Positions 9,275-20,303 of a stretch of 64,000 nt of DNA are shown here, piece after piece. The notes under the pieces were generated by a model. It did not search any database and was not told the origin of the DNA. It saw nothing but the letters and a program-made list of their open reading frames with translations. The position numbers and the translations under genes were made by a program. Positions within the stretch are counted from its first letter, which is position 1. Every line of letters starts with the position of its first letter. The DNA comes from Vitrella brassicaformis. Lineage: Eukaryota > Sar > Vitrellaceae. The DNA lies in NCBI GenBank assembly GCA_001179505.1, contig CDMY01000396.1, positions 18,643-82,642 on the forward strand, in the 5' to 3' direction.

Positions 9275-12200
9275 CCCCCCAAGGCTCCATCTATCGCTCA
9301 TCATCCTTCCGTCAACCGGAGGGAGAGGTGGGCCGTCATCAAGGGTGCATCCACACCAGCAAGCGCCACGAAACAGCAGGGACCATCACGGCCAGCGGCT
9401 TCTCGCCGCCGCCCCAGCAGCAGCGAGCAGATACGACAAGCTGCGACGTCGGATGAGCTGTTAGGCGTCTGCCATCGCTACCGGGGCTCCCTTCGTCCCT
9501 TCACGTGCAGCGTGGCGCTGCTGCAGCTTTCCAAGGTTGCGCGAGGGGCTGAGCAGCTGCGGACCATGAGAGAGGACAGTCGGTTCCAGCAGCTGGTGGA
9601 GGAGACCCTGGCGGGCATCGACAAGATGGAGCCAAGGTCACTGGCTACTTGTCTTTGGGCTCTGACAAGGTCAACATGATAAGACAATAGGCAGGCGAGC
9701 CGGCCCACCCATCATGGCTGCAAGCCCCCATTCACGCGTTCGCTTGTATCGCAGACTGGGCGCCGATGTTCCTCGTGAATCCCTCGATCGCTTCAGTGCC
9801 GCCATCCTGGCGTACGCAGCGACGCCGGGTGCGTTTGAGGAGGCTGACATGGGATTCTTGTGGCATGCCGTGGCCGAGGGAGGGATCAGGCACGATGCGG
9901 CGGTGAGGGCGCTGATGCGGATGACGAAGGAGAGCTTCGTCCGCGTGACGCCCCGTACTTTGGCTGCCATGATCAAGGCCATAAGCAGAGGCCAGTGGAG
10001 GGACGATGAAATGCTAGAGGTTAGCGCTGACTGGGCACGCGATGGACGTGTCTTCCATATCCTTTGTCTCTTCTGTCAGCTGTCCACCTCGCGGCTATTG
10101 CGTGACCTCGCGGGTCGCCCTGATACCGTCCCCAACAGTCTTGTGGCCACGGCTTTACCTGCGTTAGGGGACCTTGGCCACCACCCGCCCTCTCTGCTGC
10201 CCCTCACTGCGCAATATCTGATGTCAGCATCACCTCACGCCGACCTCGCTACCAAGTGGAGAAGGGGAAGCATCGCGCCGTTCATGAGAGGACTGTGTCA
10301 GCATCTCGCCGCAGTGTATCCCGACGGAAGCAACCCACCTCAGACGCTGATCGACCTGGCAACGCATTGGTCTCGGAGTCTGTTGCCGCTTCTTGATGGC
10401 ACCCCATCATCTCTTCTTGATGCGATCACCATGGTTATGGTGCGGCTGACCTATGGAGGGCCTTTCAGGTGCCATTATCTGGATGAAGAGACCCATTTTG
10501 GGCGTGCTGCCGTGGAGGGCTTCTTTGTTGCGCTCAAGAGCGCGTGGCTGGCTAGAATCGAGACGGCCGAGGGACGAAAGGACATCGAAAGTGCAGAATG
10601 CTCCAACGCCATCGCCTTCCTCAAAGCTCGAGGCGAGCACGAGGCCGCAGACGAGCTGGCTATCATGCACTCTGGCGACAGGATGGGCCAGGCAGCTTTC
10701 AGCCGGACGCTCTCGCGAGATATCGAGACTCTCTCGTGGGACGACCTGCTCAGCCGATGCTGTTCCTTTCGCCTCGACGATCACCGCGCGGGCATCCCCT
10801 TCCTCGATGCAACCAATCTCGCTCTCGCCATTGCAGGCATTTCCGTTACGGCCGTGGACATGGAAAGGCGGAGAGACCTCTTTACCGACCATAGATTCCT
10901 GGCCCTCGTCGCACGTGCCGTCGACAAGATGCGCACGGCCGATTTGATGCTACAGGCCAACGCCGTGAGCAGCCTCGCGAAGCTTGGCTGGTGGGAAGGC
11001 GTGGCGGAGGGCGACCTGGGGCTAGAGTGGCGGTCATATGAGACGCTGGTTTGCAATGCACTGGCCGCAGCGGAGAGGGAAGCGGGTGAGGGAAGGGTGG
11101 ACTGGCAGGCAGTGGCCACGTTGGTATGGGCGGTTGGTCACGTGGGGGTCGCCACTGATGGCATCCGCCAGGTGAGCAGCGCCAGGCAAAAGGCAGGCAG
11201 AGACATCCAATCATCTCATTGATTTCCCTTTCCTTCCAGCGCCTGTCATCTCTCCTGTCTCGCTGCTCGCCCGACGGCGACGCGCTTCGCGAAATCGGGG
11301 CCATCGCAACCATGTTATTCGGATTGGGGTCACTCCAGTGGACGGCAGGGGATAATTTCACACGGCTCGTCCAGCACTATGTGGTCCGTGTTAACGGCAG
11401 GCGGCCTGAGAAGACGTCACAGGGCCTCGCGAACGTAGTCTGGGCAATGGGGAAGCTGAAATGGAGGGATGACAAGACGCTCAAGGTCAGCAACGCTGGG
11501 GGTCTCCTCACTTGCTTACCCCTACACTATGGCGTTTTCGCAGGCTCTCGAGCCCATAGTGATCCACCACCTGAACCATACCCAGCCCGAAGGCATGTCG
11601 CAGATTCTGTGGGCCATGGGTCGACTGAAATGGTCGTCGTCTCGTCTGCTCGACGCCGTGGCCACAGCCATCTGCAGCCGCGAGGATAGTCTTGCAGCCG
11701 CGAGCATAAGAGATGCTGACTTGATGCTGCTGACGATGGCCAGCTTGGGATGGCGAGACGAAAGGCTGCTGTCAAGGGTGGAGAGGTGCGTGCGGGAGGA
11801 AGCGTCGGAGGCAACACCTGAGGTCAGGGGATGGATGGATGAATGGATGTGTGGACAGACACACGTCTGCCTCCCTGTGTTGTGTGTGTGTCAGGAGTGT
11901 GGGTCGCTGATATGGGCTGCGGGTGAGCTGCAGTGGGACTCCCCTCCCCTACTGACCAAACTCACCGACACCCTGCAACGGCACATCAGGTACCACTCAC
12001 TACCCACACACATGCATTGCATTGCATTGCATTCACGCACACATGAATGAATACACTCGCGTGTGTATTGCATTGCTGTCCTCCAAAGTGTATGTGGCGG
12101 TGGTGCGACCTCCCTCTCGCCCAAGACAATTTACCTCACCCTGCACGGCCTTCGCATGCTACAGCACAGCGACCATCTGCTCGTGGGGCAGATGGTGGCC

Positions 12201-15200
12201 CTGGTCCCCTCTCTGCTGCAGAGCATGACGGCAGAGAGTGAGATGGACCCGGCCATCGAGCGGCTGCTGAATGAGTTGAGCCAGCTTCCACCGATTGATG
12301 CCTCACTCGACAGTCTCATGCTCGACAGCGTTGCTGCGGTGAGTGGGGCGAGAGGGTGAGTGCACAGAGGGCGGCGGCGGTAGTGATCCTTCCCTGTACT
12401 TTTCTGTCAGTACGTGTCCGGCCACATATCGCATGCTGACGAGGGCACACTCCGTGCGGCTGTGAGGTTGTTCGCAGCGCGTGGCGACGTCATGGAGCTG
12501 ATCAGGTCTATCACCGAAGCCGCAACAACAGCTCAATACGACGATGCAGCCAAGAGAAAGGTATTTATTACACAGGTCTCCCCTCAACCCTCACACAACA
12601 CAACCGTGTCTGTGTCCTCGTTCCTGTCTGTCATCAGGCAGCCCGGCGGGCTCTTCTCGTGTACCATCGCACCGGCATGGCCCCTGACGACCCCCGCACG
12701 CTGTCATGGCTGCTCGACGCATCCCTCCAGGAATTGCATGAAGAGGACACGTCTTCTCTGGTCAGCCTCCTCTCAACTCACAGAAGCATCGGGGGGCTTG
12801 GCAACAGGCGGATGGAGCCGTTGCTGACGGAGCTGGGGGGTAGACTGAATGAGGGTAACATGACCCTACATGAGGTGACGGGACTCCTGGATGGCCTGGT
12901 GGACCGCTATCCGTCGTTCGTGGAGGACCACCGTGACGCCATCGCCAAACAGGTGCGTCTTCATGTGCAGCACACACGTCCATGCGATATGGAATGTCTG
13001 TTGCCTGCCGGATCAGGTGACGGCCGCAGTGGAGCGATCGCGACCTTCTCACAGTGTTCCCGACCCACGAGAGCCATCCAAGCGACTCGCCGACCTGTGG
13101 AGGCTTGCCCGGATCACCCCACGGGTGTTCGACGGTGTCCCTGAGGCCGTCGTGGTGGCCCTTGCATCGGCAAACGTGGAGGGCGTGCAATGGGAGCGGA
13201 AACGACGCGTGCACTTGCTGCTGACGCTGTGCAAGCTCTTGCGTGACCAGCAAATGAAGAAGAAAACGGAGAGGCTGCTCGTTAAGGCGATTGAGGAACG
13301 GATCGCGGATGTCGTACTCCCTGCCAAGGACACATCCTCTCTCGAGGCCGACGAGACGGCGGCACTCGGGCTGGCCTTGGCCTACATGCACCAGCATCAG
13401 CACGGCAAACGGCTGGCTGACGCGTATCCGGCCTTCTACACATCGCTGATGGACACCATCCTCACAGTTCTATTGTACCACCGCACAGCCCTCGACCCTT
13501 CATCCATCGCCAGCCTCATTTTCGCCGTCGTACATCTCCCGGGTGTGTTGCCACAGTCGGCGGTCGACATGGTCATCTCTCGCGCGCTGAGGGAGGAACC
13601 ATCTGCGCGCGTGGCGGCCATCTTGTGTCGTTATGTGGCGATCGGAGGCGCGGCTGCCAGCTGGCGACCTGTGAATATGATGGTTGACCGGTTGGCGGCG
13701 GATCATGACGCGGGAGAGGTCCGACGAGCCTTGAGGGTGTTCGAACGCGCTGAGCTGGGGCGGGCTGATGCACAAGTGGGCTGGGCTAAATGGGGGGAGA
13801 GAGTGAAGAGGGACGTGGTCAGGTCACTTCACTCACGTGTCTGTGCTGTGTGTGTGTGTATGGTATGGGTGGGGTGGATGCAGCGCCTGGTCGACGTCAT
13901 TCTTGAGCGCGGTCTGTCACGTCATTATGGGCCCCCTGACGTCGTCATGGCTGTGCTGGATATTGCCGTGGAAGTTGCGAGGAGGGCTGACGTGGCCGAA
14001 GGGGTGAGGGAGCGGGTGGAGCAGTACCTGGCGGGCCCTCTCACAGACACGAAATCGCTCAGCAGGTGAATGGAATTTGAAAGGCATTCATTCATTCATG
14101 TTCGAGCTGCTTCCATCGACTGGGCGGTCCATTCCATGTGTGTGCTGTGCTGTGCTGTTGTGTCAGGATGGACATGAGGGCTCTGCGTCGATTGATTGGG
14201 CTAATGGCGTTCGCAGAGGACGGCAAAAGGATGACCGCCGAGGCAGACCTCACCACATGGAGGGTAACTAACACAACCCAAGAAGCACGCAACCTTCTTT
14301 GCTGTACTCCCCTGGTGCCTGGTTGTGGCTGTCTCTCATTTTAGGCCATTTGCGAGCGATACATAAGCCTCTTGGCGTCAGCCGACCTCCCGGCCACCCT
14401 GCTCACGTTCGAGCATCTCGCCAATGCCCGAGTGCATCACCCCGCCCTCATGGAGGCACTCGCCACTGCCATCGAGTATCGTGGTTCCCTGGACACGATA
14501 AGTCCAGCTCTGGTGTGTCGATGCGCATCGGCTCTGACGCTCTGTGCTCCGACGGATGGGTTGAGGAGATGTGCTGCTCTCATCGCAGATACCGCTGGTG
14601 TGTGAGCTGCGCACACAACACTTGCCATGCCATGGGTCAGCCATTTGGTGTAGGGTAGGCATGACTAACTGGTGTGCAAATGTCTGTCAGATCGGCGGCA
14701 GCTGGACCTTGACTTGGTCGTCGCGTCGATTATTGGCCGTGCGCTCGCCGTATGTGGGGTGTTTGAGCCGGCTGGGCTGTTCAAGCGCATCTTCTCACAC
14801 GCTGCGGTGCTCACGGCCGACAAGGCAATGGACGAGGCGACACAGATTGTGGCATCCCGGCTGCAGCAGGCTCGCCTTGCGTGGGAGGTTGAGTGCGGTT
14901 CCCTTCCAACATCACCGACAGAGCCACAGCCGCCGCCGGCCACTCGTCCACAAGCGTCATCCTGGGTCGACCAATGCGCCGACGATCTGCAAGACACCGA
15001 CGCGGCCATCGATGAGCAGGGGTCTGAATGGAGCAGCGATGGGGGAGAGGACAACAAGTGGGTCGTTCCGGGGGCTGTGGGTGGGGGAGGGGTGCGGGCA
15101 CTGGCAAGGTGGCAGAGGGCGCTCACGGTGGTCGGGGAGGAGGTGGCCACCAAGTCATCTCGCCTGCACACACTCGTGTCGGACCAGCTCGATGCTCTCG

Positions 15201-15955
15201 GCGTCCTACATGAGAACGAGGCCGTCACAAAGGAGGGCGTCTCGATCGATGTCCGAATCACACTGGTAAGGTGAACCGACCCACGCACATATCCATGGCC
15301 GGCCACCTGTGCTGTCGTTGTGTGGTGGCTTGGCTGTGCTGTGCTGTGCAGCGGGGTCATGAGAAAGTTGCCATCGAGGTTGACGGCCCGAAGCACTTTG
15401 TCCGAGACGTCACTACGGTCAGTCAGTCAGCCAACCAGACAGTCGGTCGGCACGTAGCCACCCACTCCATGTATGTGTGAATATGTCGACCGCTCTGTTG
15501 TCTGTGTGTCAATGACTCCTCCGGTCACTCATGTATGTCAGGGTGCCTTCATCGCCCACGCCACCGCCGTCCACAAGCGACGAACGCTGGCCAGCAGAGG
15601 CTGGAAAGTCATCTCGCTCGACTTCCTCTCCATCGACCAGCGAGGCATTTCCTATGTGCAAGATGAGCTCACACGTGCGGGAGTCCTGGCAAGTGCCGCT
15701 GGGTGTGATGATGACGACCCCATTGACCTGCTCAAGAAGCTGCGGGTTAGAAACAACAAAGGTCGGGGGCTGGGCATCGCGTGGAGCGAGAAGGATCGGT
15801 GTTTTCGCGTCCGTCTGCAGCACGGAGGAAGGAGGCATGACCTGGGCAAGTTCGCGGCCAGGCGGGGAGGGGTGGGGGTGGCTCTCGACAAGGCCCTGGC
15901 AGCGAGGAATGGATTGGCTGCGCAGCTGGGGCTGCCACTAGTGGAGGGCGTGTGA
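9203..15955 (+). CDS. Giant helical-repeat RAP-domain protein with C-terminal AP2-like domain
   Basis: Fifteen exons: 9203-9669, 9695-11171, 11240-11485, 11544-11822, 11895-11989, 12089-12338, 12411-12560, 12638-12952, 13017-13817, 13884-14065, 14167-14263, 14345-14597, 14691-15265, 15352-15417, 15542-15955; about 1888 aa, all phases consistent. Repeated motifs such as SLATCLWALTR, LANVVWAMGKLKW, MSQILWAMGRLKW and LIWAAGELQW are typical of OPR/FASTK-like helical repeats that bind organellar RNA. Near the end, KVAIEVDGPKHF followed by HKRRTLASRGWKVISLDF is a RAP domain, split by the last intron. The final 80 residues (GIAWSEKDRCFRVRLQ...HDLGKF) resemble an AP2 fold. The N-terminus (MQFYLWVINMLAHS) is hydrophobic and comes from the duplicated block. 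I infer an organelle RNA-processing role. Intron 1 would be only 25 nt, so the first exon is the weakest part. Confidence 0.75.
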
Positions 15956-16080
15956 CGGGATGAGTGTGGGCTTATGCATGCGAGCGCTTTTTCTGTTGAT
16001 ACGACCGTCTTGTAGCGCAGAACTCCTCTGTGGCCCCGAGATTTACACATGTAAACAACAGAGCTTTTTGCGGAAAGAGA

Positions 16081-17031
16081 ATGGCTTCTCTGAAGCGAAG
16101 TAGCGACACCGTGCCCACCAGCCTGTCGGCACCGGACCTGCCGGAGCGTTTCACCCTCAACGTCGGCGGCAAGCACGTGCAGATCCAGACGAAAACGCTT
16201 CTCTCGCGACCCGACGATGGCAGATCTCTCATCGGCCACATCACGGCGGAGATGCGCAAGCAGGAAGTGACCATGGGCGACAGCACGGTGATTTCCAACC
16301 GCAACGTGTTTCTCGACCGCAACTCGGAGCTCATGGACCTCTTGCTGATGTGGTTCCGCCAGGGTGAGGCCTGCCAGGTCCGCCGCTGGCCGACGGAGGT
16401 CCTCCACTACCTCATCCCCGAAGCCGACCACTTCGGTGAGAAATCAGACAGAGCGGTGGGATCGGATGGCCGCAGGGTGCGGTGCGCAGATCAGATCTCT
16501 CCATCACATGCTCTCTCTTCCCTGGTTGCGTATGTATTGTGTGTGTGGCAGGTTTGTTGTCGTTGCGTCAGGAGATAGAGGAGGCGCTGCAGGGCCGGGG
16601 CGGCATGGCCATGGCCGCATCGGCTGGCGAGGAGGTGGACGTAGAGGGCGAGGGTGAGGGAGAGGGCATGGACGGCGGCGAGTGCGAGGGCACGGAGGAT
16701 GACACGGACGAGGAGGGCACAGAGACCCCTCCGATGCCCAATGACGAACAAGTCGGCGACCCCATCTTCTACAAGGAGGATGGCAAACCGGTAAGTGAGC
16801 ATACCTAGATGGATGGATGGATGGATGGATGGGTGTGTGTGTCAGGCCGACGGTGTGGTTCGTCGCAACATGGAGTTGGGTGTGTTGGCGAGTGTGGCGT
16901 CTGCCGGCCCCAACGTGCTGCGGCGCCACGCCACTGTGTCGGCGGCGCAGACGGCGGCCCGCGAGAAGCAGCACCTCAACCTCAAGCCAGAGATAGACTT
17001 CAAGGTGTTCACACCAGACTGGGACAAGTAG
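16081..17031 (+). CDS. BTB/POZ (K-channel T1/KCTD-like) domain protein
   Basis: Exons 16081-16435, 16552-16790 and 16846-17031 (phases 1 and 0) give 259 aa. The N-terminal domain begins FTLNVGGKHVQIQTKTLL, the classic start of a T1/KCTD-type BTB fold, and continues with NVFLDRNSELMDLLLMWF and RRWPTEVLHYLIPEADHFG. A Glu/Gly/Asp-rich acidic linker follows. The C-terminus (LNLKPEIDFKVFTPDWDK) has no recognised domain. BTB proteins of this type oligomerise and often act as adaptors for cullin-3 ligases, but here that is family knowledge only. The start ATG follows an in-frame upstream stretch that could extend the N-terminus. Confidence 0.75.
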
Positions 17032-17530
17032 GGAGGATGGAGGGTGAGGGGTTCGCTGATAGATGCAGCACAGGTAGATGGGCGCCACGTAGAGGGAGGG
17101 GGAGCGGGGATGTGTGTGTGAGGATGGAAACGGTCCGTGTGTGGCTGCCGGGTTACCTTAGCGAACGCCTGTCTGCCTGTCTGTCTGACTGCCTTCCAAC
17201 CGGCGGCGGACGGCTCGGCTCAATGTAGATGTCGCTACTGCGTGCGGGGCTCGTATGTATGTGTTGGTGGATGGATGGATGGATGGAATGGCGGGTGGTG
17301 CTAGCAGTGCTGCTTAGAGAGATAGATAGAACGATAGACGCACAATGGACGGACGGACGGACGGATGGATGGATGGACAAGAAAGACCAACACATTCTCA
17401 AATGAACCGCGGTTACTTAAACGGCGCACGCAAGCAAACAATATACACGCTGTAAAATCTGGTCCGCCATCGATATCGGCCGACGTCAACGAAAGACGGA
17501 ACACGAAACACGCCAAAGGGTCATCGCCAT
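17032..17530. other. Intergenic spacer between convergent genes, microsatellite-rich
   Basis: It contains GGAT and GACG runs (around 17268-17284 and 17346-17375) between the BTB gene (plus) and the dioxygenase gene (minus). No gene is visible. Confidence 0.4.
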
Positions 17531-19338
17531 CTATCCGATGAGCGATGCCCGCTCCTCAGGCCGCTCGACAGCGTCTTGTGTCACACCACCGGCAGCTGCC
17601 TTCCTCCTCTTTCTCATGAACCTCTGATGCTGTGGGAGGTCACTGATGGCCGCCACGTGGTACTCGTGCGGCCAGTGCGTGAGCGTCGTCCCCTCAGCCA
17701 CAGCGCGGCGACGCTGCGCAAGCACCTGCAGCCACCATGTCATCAGACACAGACACTGCAAAGGTGCCGTGATGGCGGCGTCAGCCAGCCACGGACCTGC
17801 GGCGTCGCCCTGCTCTTGGCCGTCATGCATACGTATGCCACCGCACGCAGCAGCCGATCTGTCGGGGAGGTCGGCTCCTTCAATGCGGGCGTATTGCAGT
17901 GAACCGTCCTGACACACACACCGCCCCCATTCCCCACCCCGTATTAACATGTGTGTGTGTGCGCCTCTATCCTCGCGGACTTGTGTGTGTGTTTACTTAC
18001 CGAGAGTCCCACAAGACCAGGTCGCCAGCCTGACAGCTGACGAGACGCGGCGGGAGGGGGCGGGGGAGTGAGTCGTCCAACAGAGAGGAGGACGACGGAT
18101 TGCCATTCGCCACAGAACGGATGAGCGGATCAGATGGAGGGATAGGAAGAAAATCGCCCGTAAGCAGACTGACACAGACAGAACAAAAGGAAGGGCAACA
18201 AATCAATCACCGACACTCCTGGTGCGCAGCGCACAATGTGTGTGGTATTTTCTCATATATGTGGGTATGTCCTGACTGACCCGATGGCGCCGGCCCGTTG
18301 GCTGAGGTGGCGATGGTGATTGTGGGAGCGGGGGATGACACACAAACCTCCCGTTGTCGCATCGCTCGCGTACAGTGACACGAAACCCTGAAAGACACAA
18401 ACAAAAGGCAGGCCACACACAACACAACACAAGACACATGTCTGTCTGCCCTGATCCCTGATGCATTCATTGACCGGTGTGTATGTGTGTGTGGATATCC
18501 TATCCCCCAGCTGATCTGACCTGCACACACTCGAAGCCCGGCTTCTTCCGGGCGTCCTGGTCGATGTGCCACCAGCCCCCTTTGGTCTTCCAGTGCCCTG
18601 CACCCTCCCTGTGCCACGGCCGATACAGACCCAGCCCATCAAATGACGTCAGCAACTCGCCGCCTTCGACGCCCCAAACGCTCTGGAAGGCCTTTTGCGT
18701 GAGGTGGTGTGTGCGGACGGCCCACATGACCTCCGAGTGGCCCACAGCCATCGAGTGGATAGCACCGGTGGCGAGGTCGCCAAGCCAACCGATGTCGTCC
18801 CATGTGGATGGATCATGCCTGCAAGAAAAGGATGGATGGCAGACACGGCACATGAATGGGATGCATTTTTCCATCTATCTATCTCAATGCACGTGACCTG
18901 CTGTTAGCTGACTGACCTGGTCAGGTTTTGGTTGGTGCTCTCGAGCCAATCCCAAACGCCCTCACGGCACCTCTCCAGCATCGCTGCATCCATCACGTCC
19001 CCGATGACGCAGTAGCCCTCCTGCCTCAAGTAACCCATTGCCTCACCCATCTGCCGCTCGTCCAGCACAGAAAACCGCTTGATTGCCGGACACTCCAGCT
19101 GCAATGGACCATTGCCGCCCTCTCCCTCCCCCTCTCCCCAGAAGACCCGCCGCACACAGCGCGAGATGTCGGTCTCGCATTGCTTCTTCGTGGCCTCGTC
19201 GAAGGTGAGGCACTGCCGCATGAACAGGGGGCCCGCGTGAAGCGCCAGACCGGCCAGATCCCACAGGGACACGTTGGGACGCGAGAGAGGACGACGATGG
19301 GCAGCGGTGGGCTGATGCTGTGCGACGCTCACTTTCAT
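17531..19338 (-). CDS. Phytanoyl-CoA dioxygenase (PhyH) family protein
   Basis: Six exons read on the minus strand: 19338-18917, 18818-18521, 18387-18281, 18168-18001, 17908-17797, 17725-17531; 433 aa, phases 2,0,2,2,0. PhyH-family enzymes are Fe(II)/2-oxoglutarate dioxygenases. Family marks in order: MGYLRQEGYCVIGDVMDAAM at the fold start; GGWWHIDQDARKKPGFECVQ with the HxD iron ligands; FVSLYASDATTGGLCVIPRS; GDLVLWDSRTVHCN with the second iron His; then an Arg-rich stretch ending THWPHEYHV. Substrate cannot be told from sequence. The start ATG sits at the edge of duplicated block copy 2, which links it head-to-head to a degraded POP4 start. Exon 1 is nearly repeated at 28507-28922. Confidence 0.85.
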
Positions 19339-19878
19339 TGCCTTCACAGCAGGAGGGGGACGAAGGCGGCGCTGACAGAGTGGCCGAGCATGTTGATCAC
19401 CAGAGATAGAACTGCTTCTTCTTTACAGATCCCACGAGCAGCATTGGCTTCGGTTTGGCAGATCTTCCATCCAAGCACATCAACGAGTGTCAGCTGCCGT
19501 CTGCTGAGCTTTTTAGAGCCTGTAAGGCACCAATTGCGCAGTCGGTGTGCGATCAGCTTCCCGGTGCCCCTTTTTGCATTTCGCAATTTTGGCGATGTTT
19601 CTTAAACAGAGTATGCTGGTAGCCACAGAGAGCAGCGCCTCCCGCGACAAAATCGCAAACGAATTTGCCAGGTTCGAGAAAAAGAGGAATTCGATCCTCA
19701 CTCGATCACCCCGTTTCTCGCAAAAGTGGCACATTCGTTTAGCGATTTTGTCACATAGGTCGCTTCCCTTTGATGGTCTGACGAAGGAATGAGGTGAACA
19801 TTCTGCGAGCTCGGGATTGAGCTCGCTTTTGCGTGCTCGGGACTGAGCTCGCCATGCCAAAAAGGACAAAGACAGGGA
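19336..19878. repeat. Duplicated head-to-head promoter block, copy 2 (PhyH side)
   Basis: Same block as 8739-9274, in the opposite orientation. The left end fronts the intact PhyH gene (minus). The right end runs into a degraded POP4 5' end. The inverted-repeat core is at about 19650-19760. Confidence 0.75.
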
Positions 19879-19990
19879 ACGAGTCGTCGCAACGTCTCCC
19901 GCAAGAATGCGCGGGCTGCCGCTGAGCGATATCTGGATCGGCGGGACGTTGATGCGTTACGCCCGCTCAAAGGAGCGGAGCCGCAGTTTT
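19879..19990 (+). pseudogene. POP4 5' remnant, start codon lost
   Basis: The sequence matches the first 25 or so codons of POP4 (SRRNVSRKNARAAAERYLD), but the start ATG is ACG (19879-19881). Homology fades after about 80 bases into sequence that becomes the upstream region of the next gene. It marks the breakpoint of the duplicated block. Confidence 0.7.
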
Positions 19991-20303
19991 TTCTTGTCCA
20001 CTTCAGGCAGACGATGCCATCGCTCAGAGGACTCTCGCTCTGTCCGGCAGGACAGCGATCCTGTGATCATCTCTCAAAATTGCATCTCTGCTTGCGCGTC
20101 GTGCCTTCCCTTCTAGTGGCGTCATTGTTTGGCTTATCGACTCATCGGTGGAGTGATTTGCTTGTCGACAGTCGCTGCCTTTCCACCGGTAAGCACATGC
20201 ACGAGAGATGACACGTGCGAACGACACACTCACTCAGTGCGCATTGTGTGTGTGGTGGTTTTGAGGCGCTGTGTGGGCTGCCGTGAGGACAGCGGGTGGC
20301 ACT
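19991..20303 (+). promoter_or_regulatory. Shared upstream region of tandem paralogue A
   Basis: This stretch is homologous to 23815-24096, upstream of paralogue B, including TTGGCTTATCGACTCATCG, GTCGACAGTCGCTG and GCTGCCGTGAGG. The conservation of the 5' flank shows that the tandem duplication included the promoter and 5' UTR. Confidence 0.55.
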
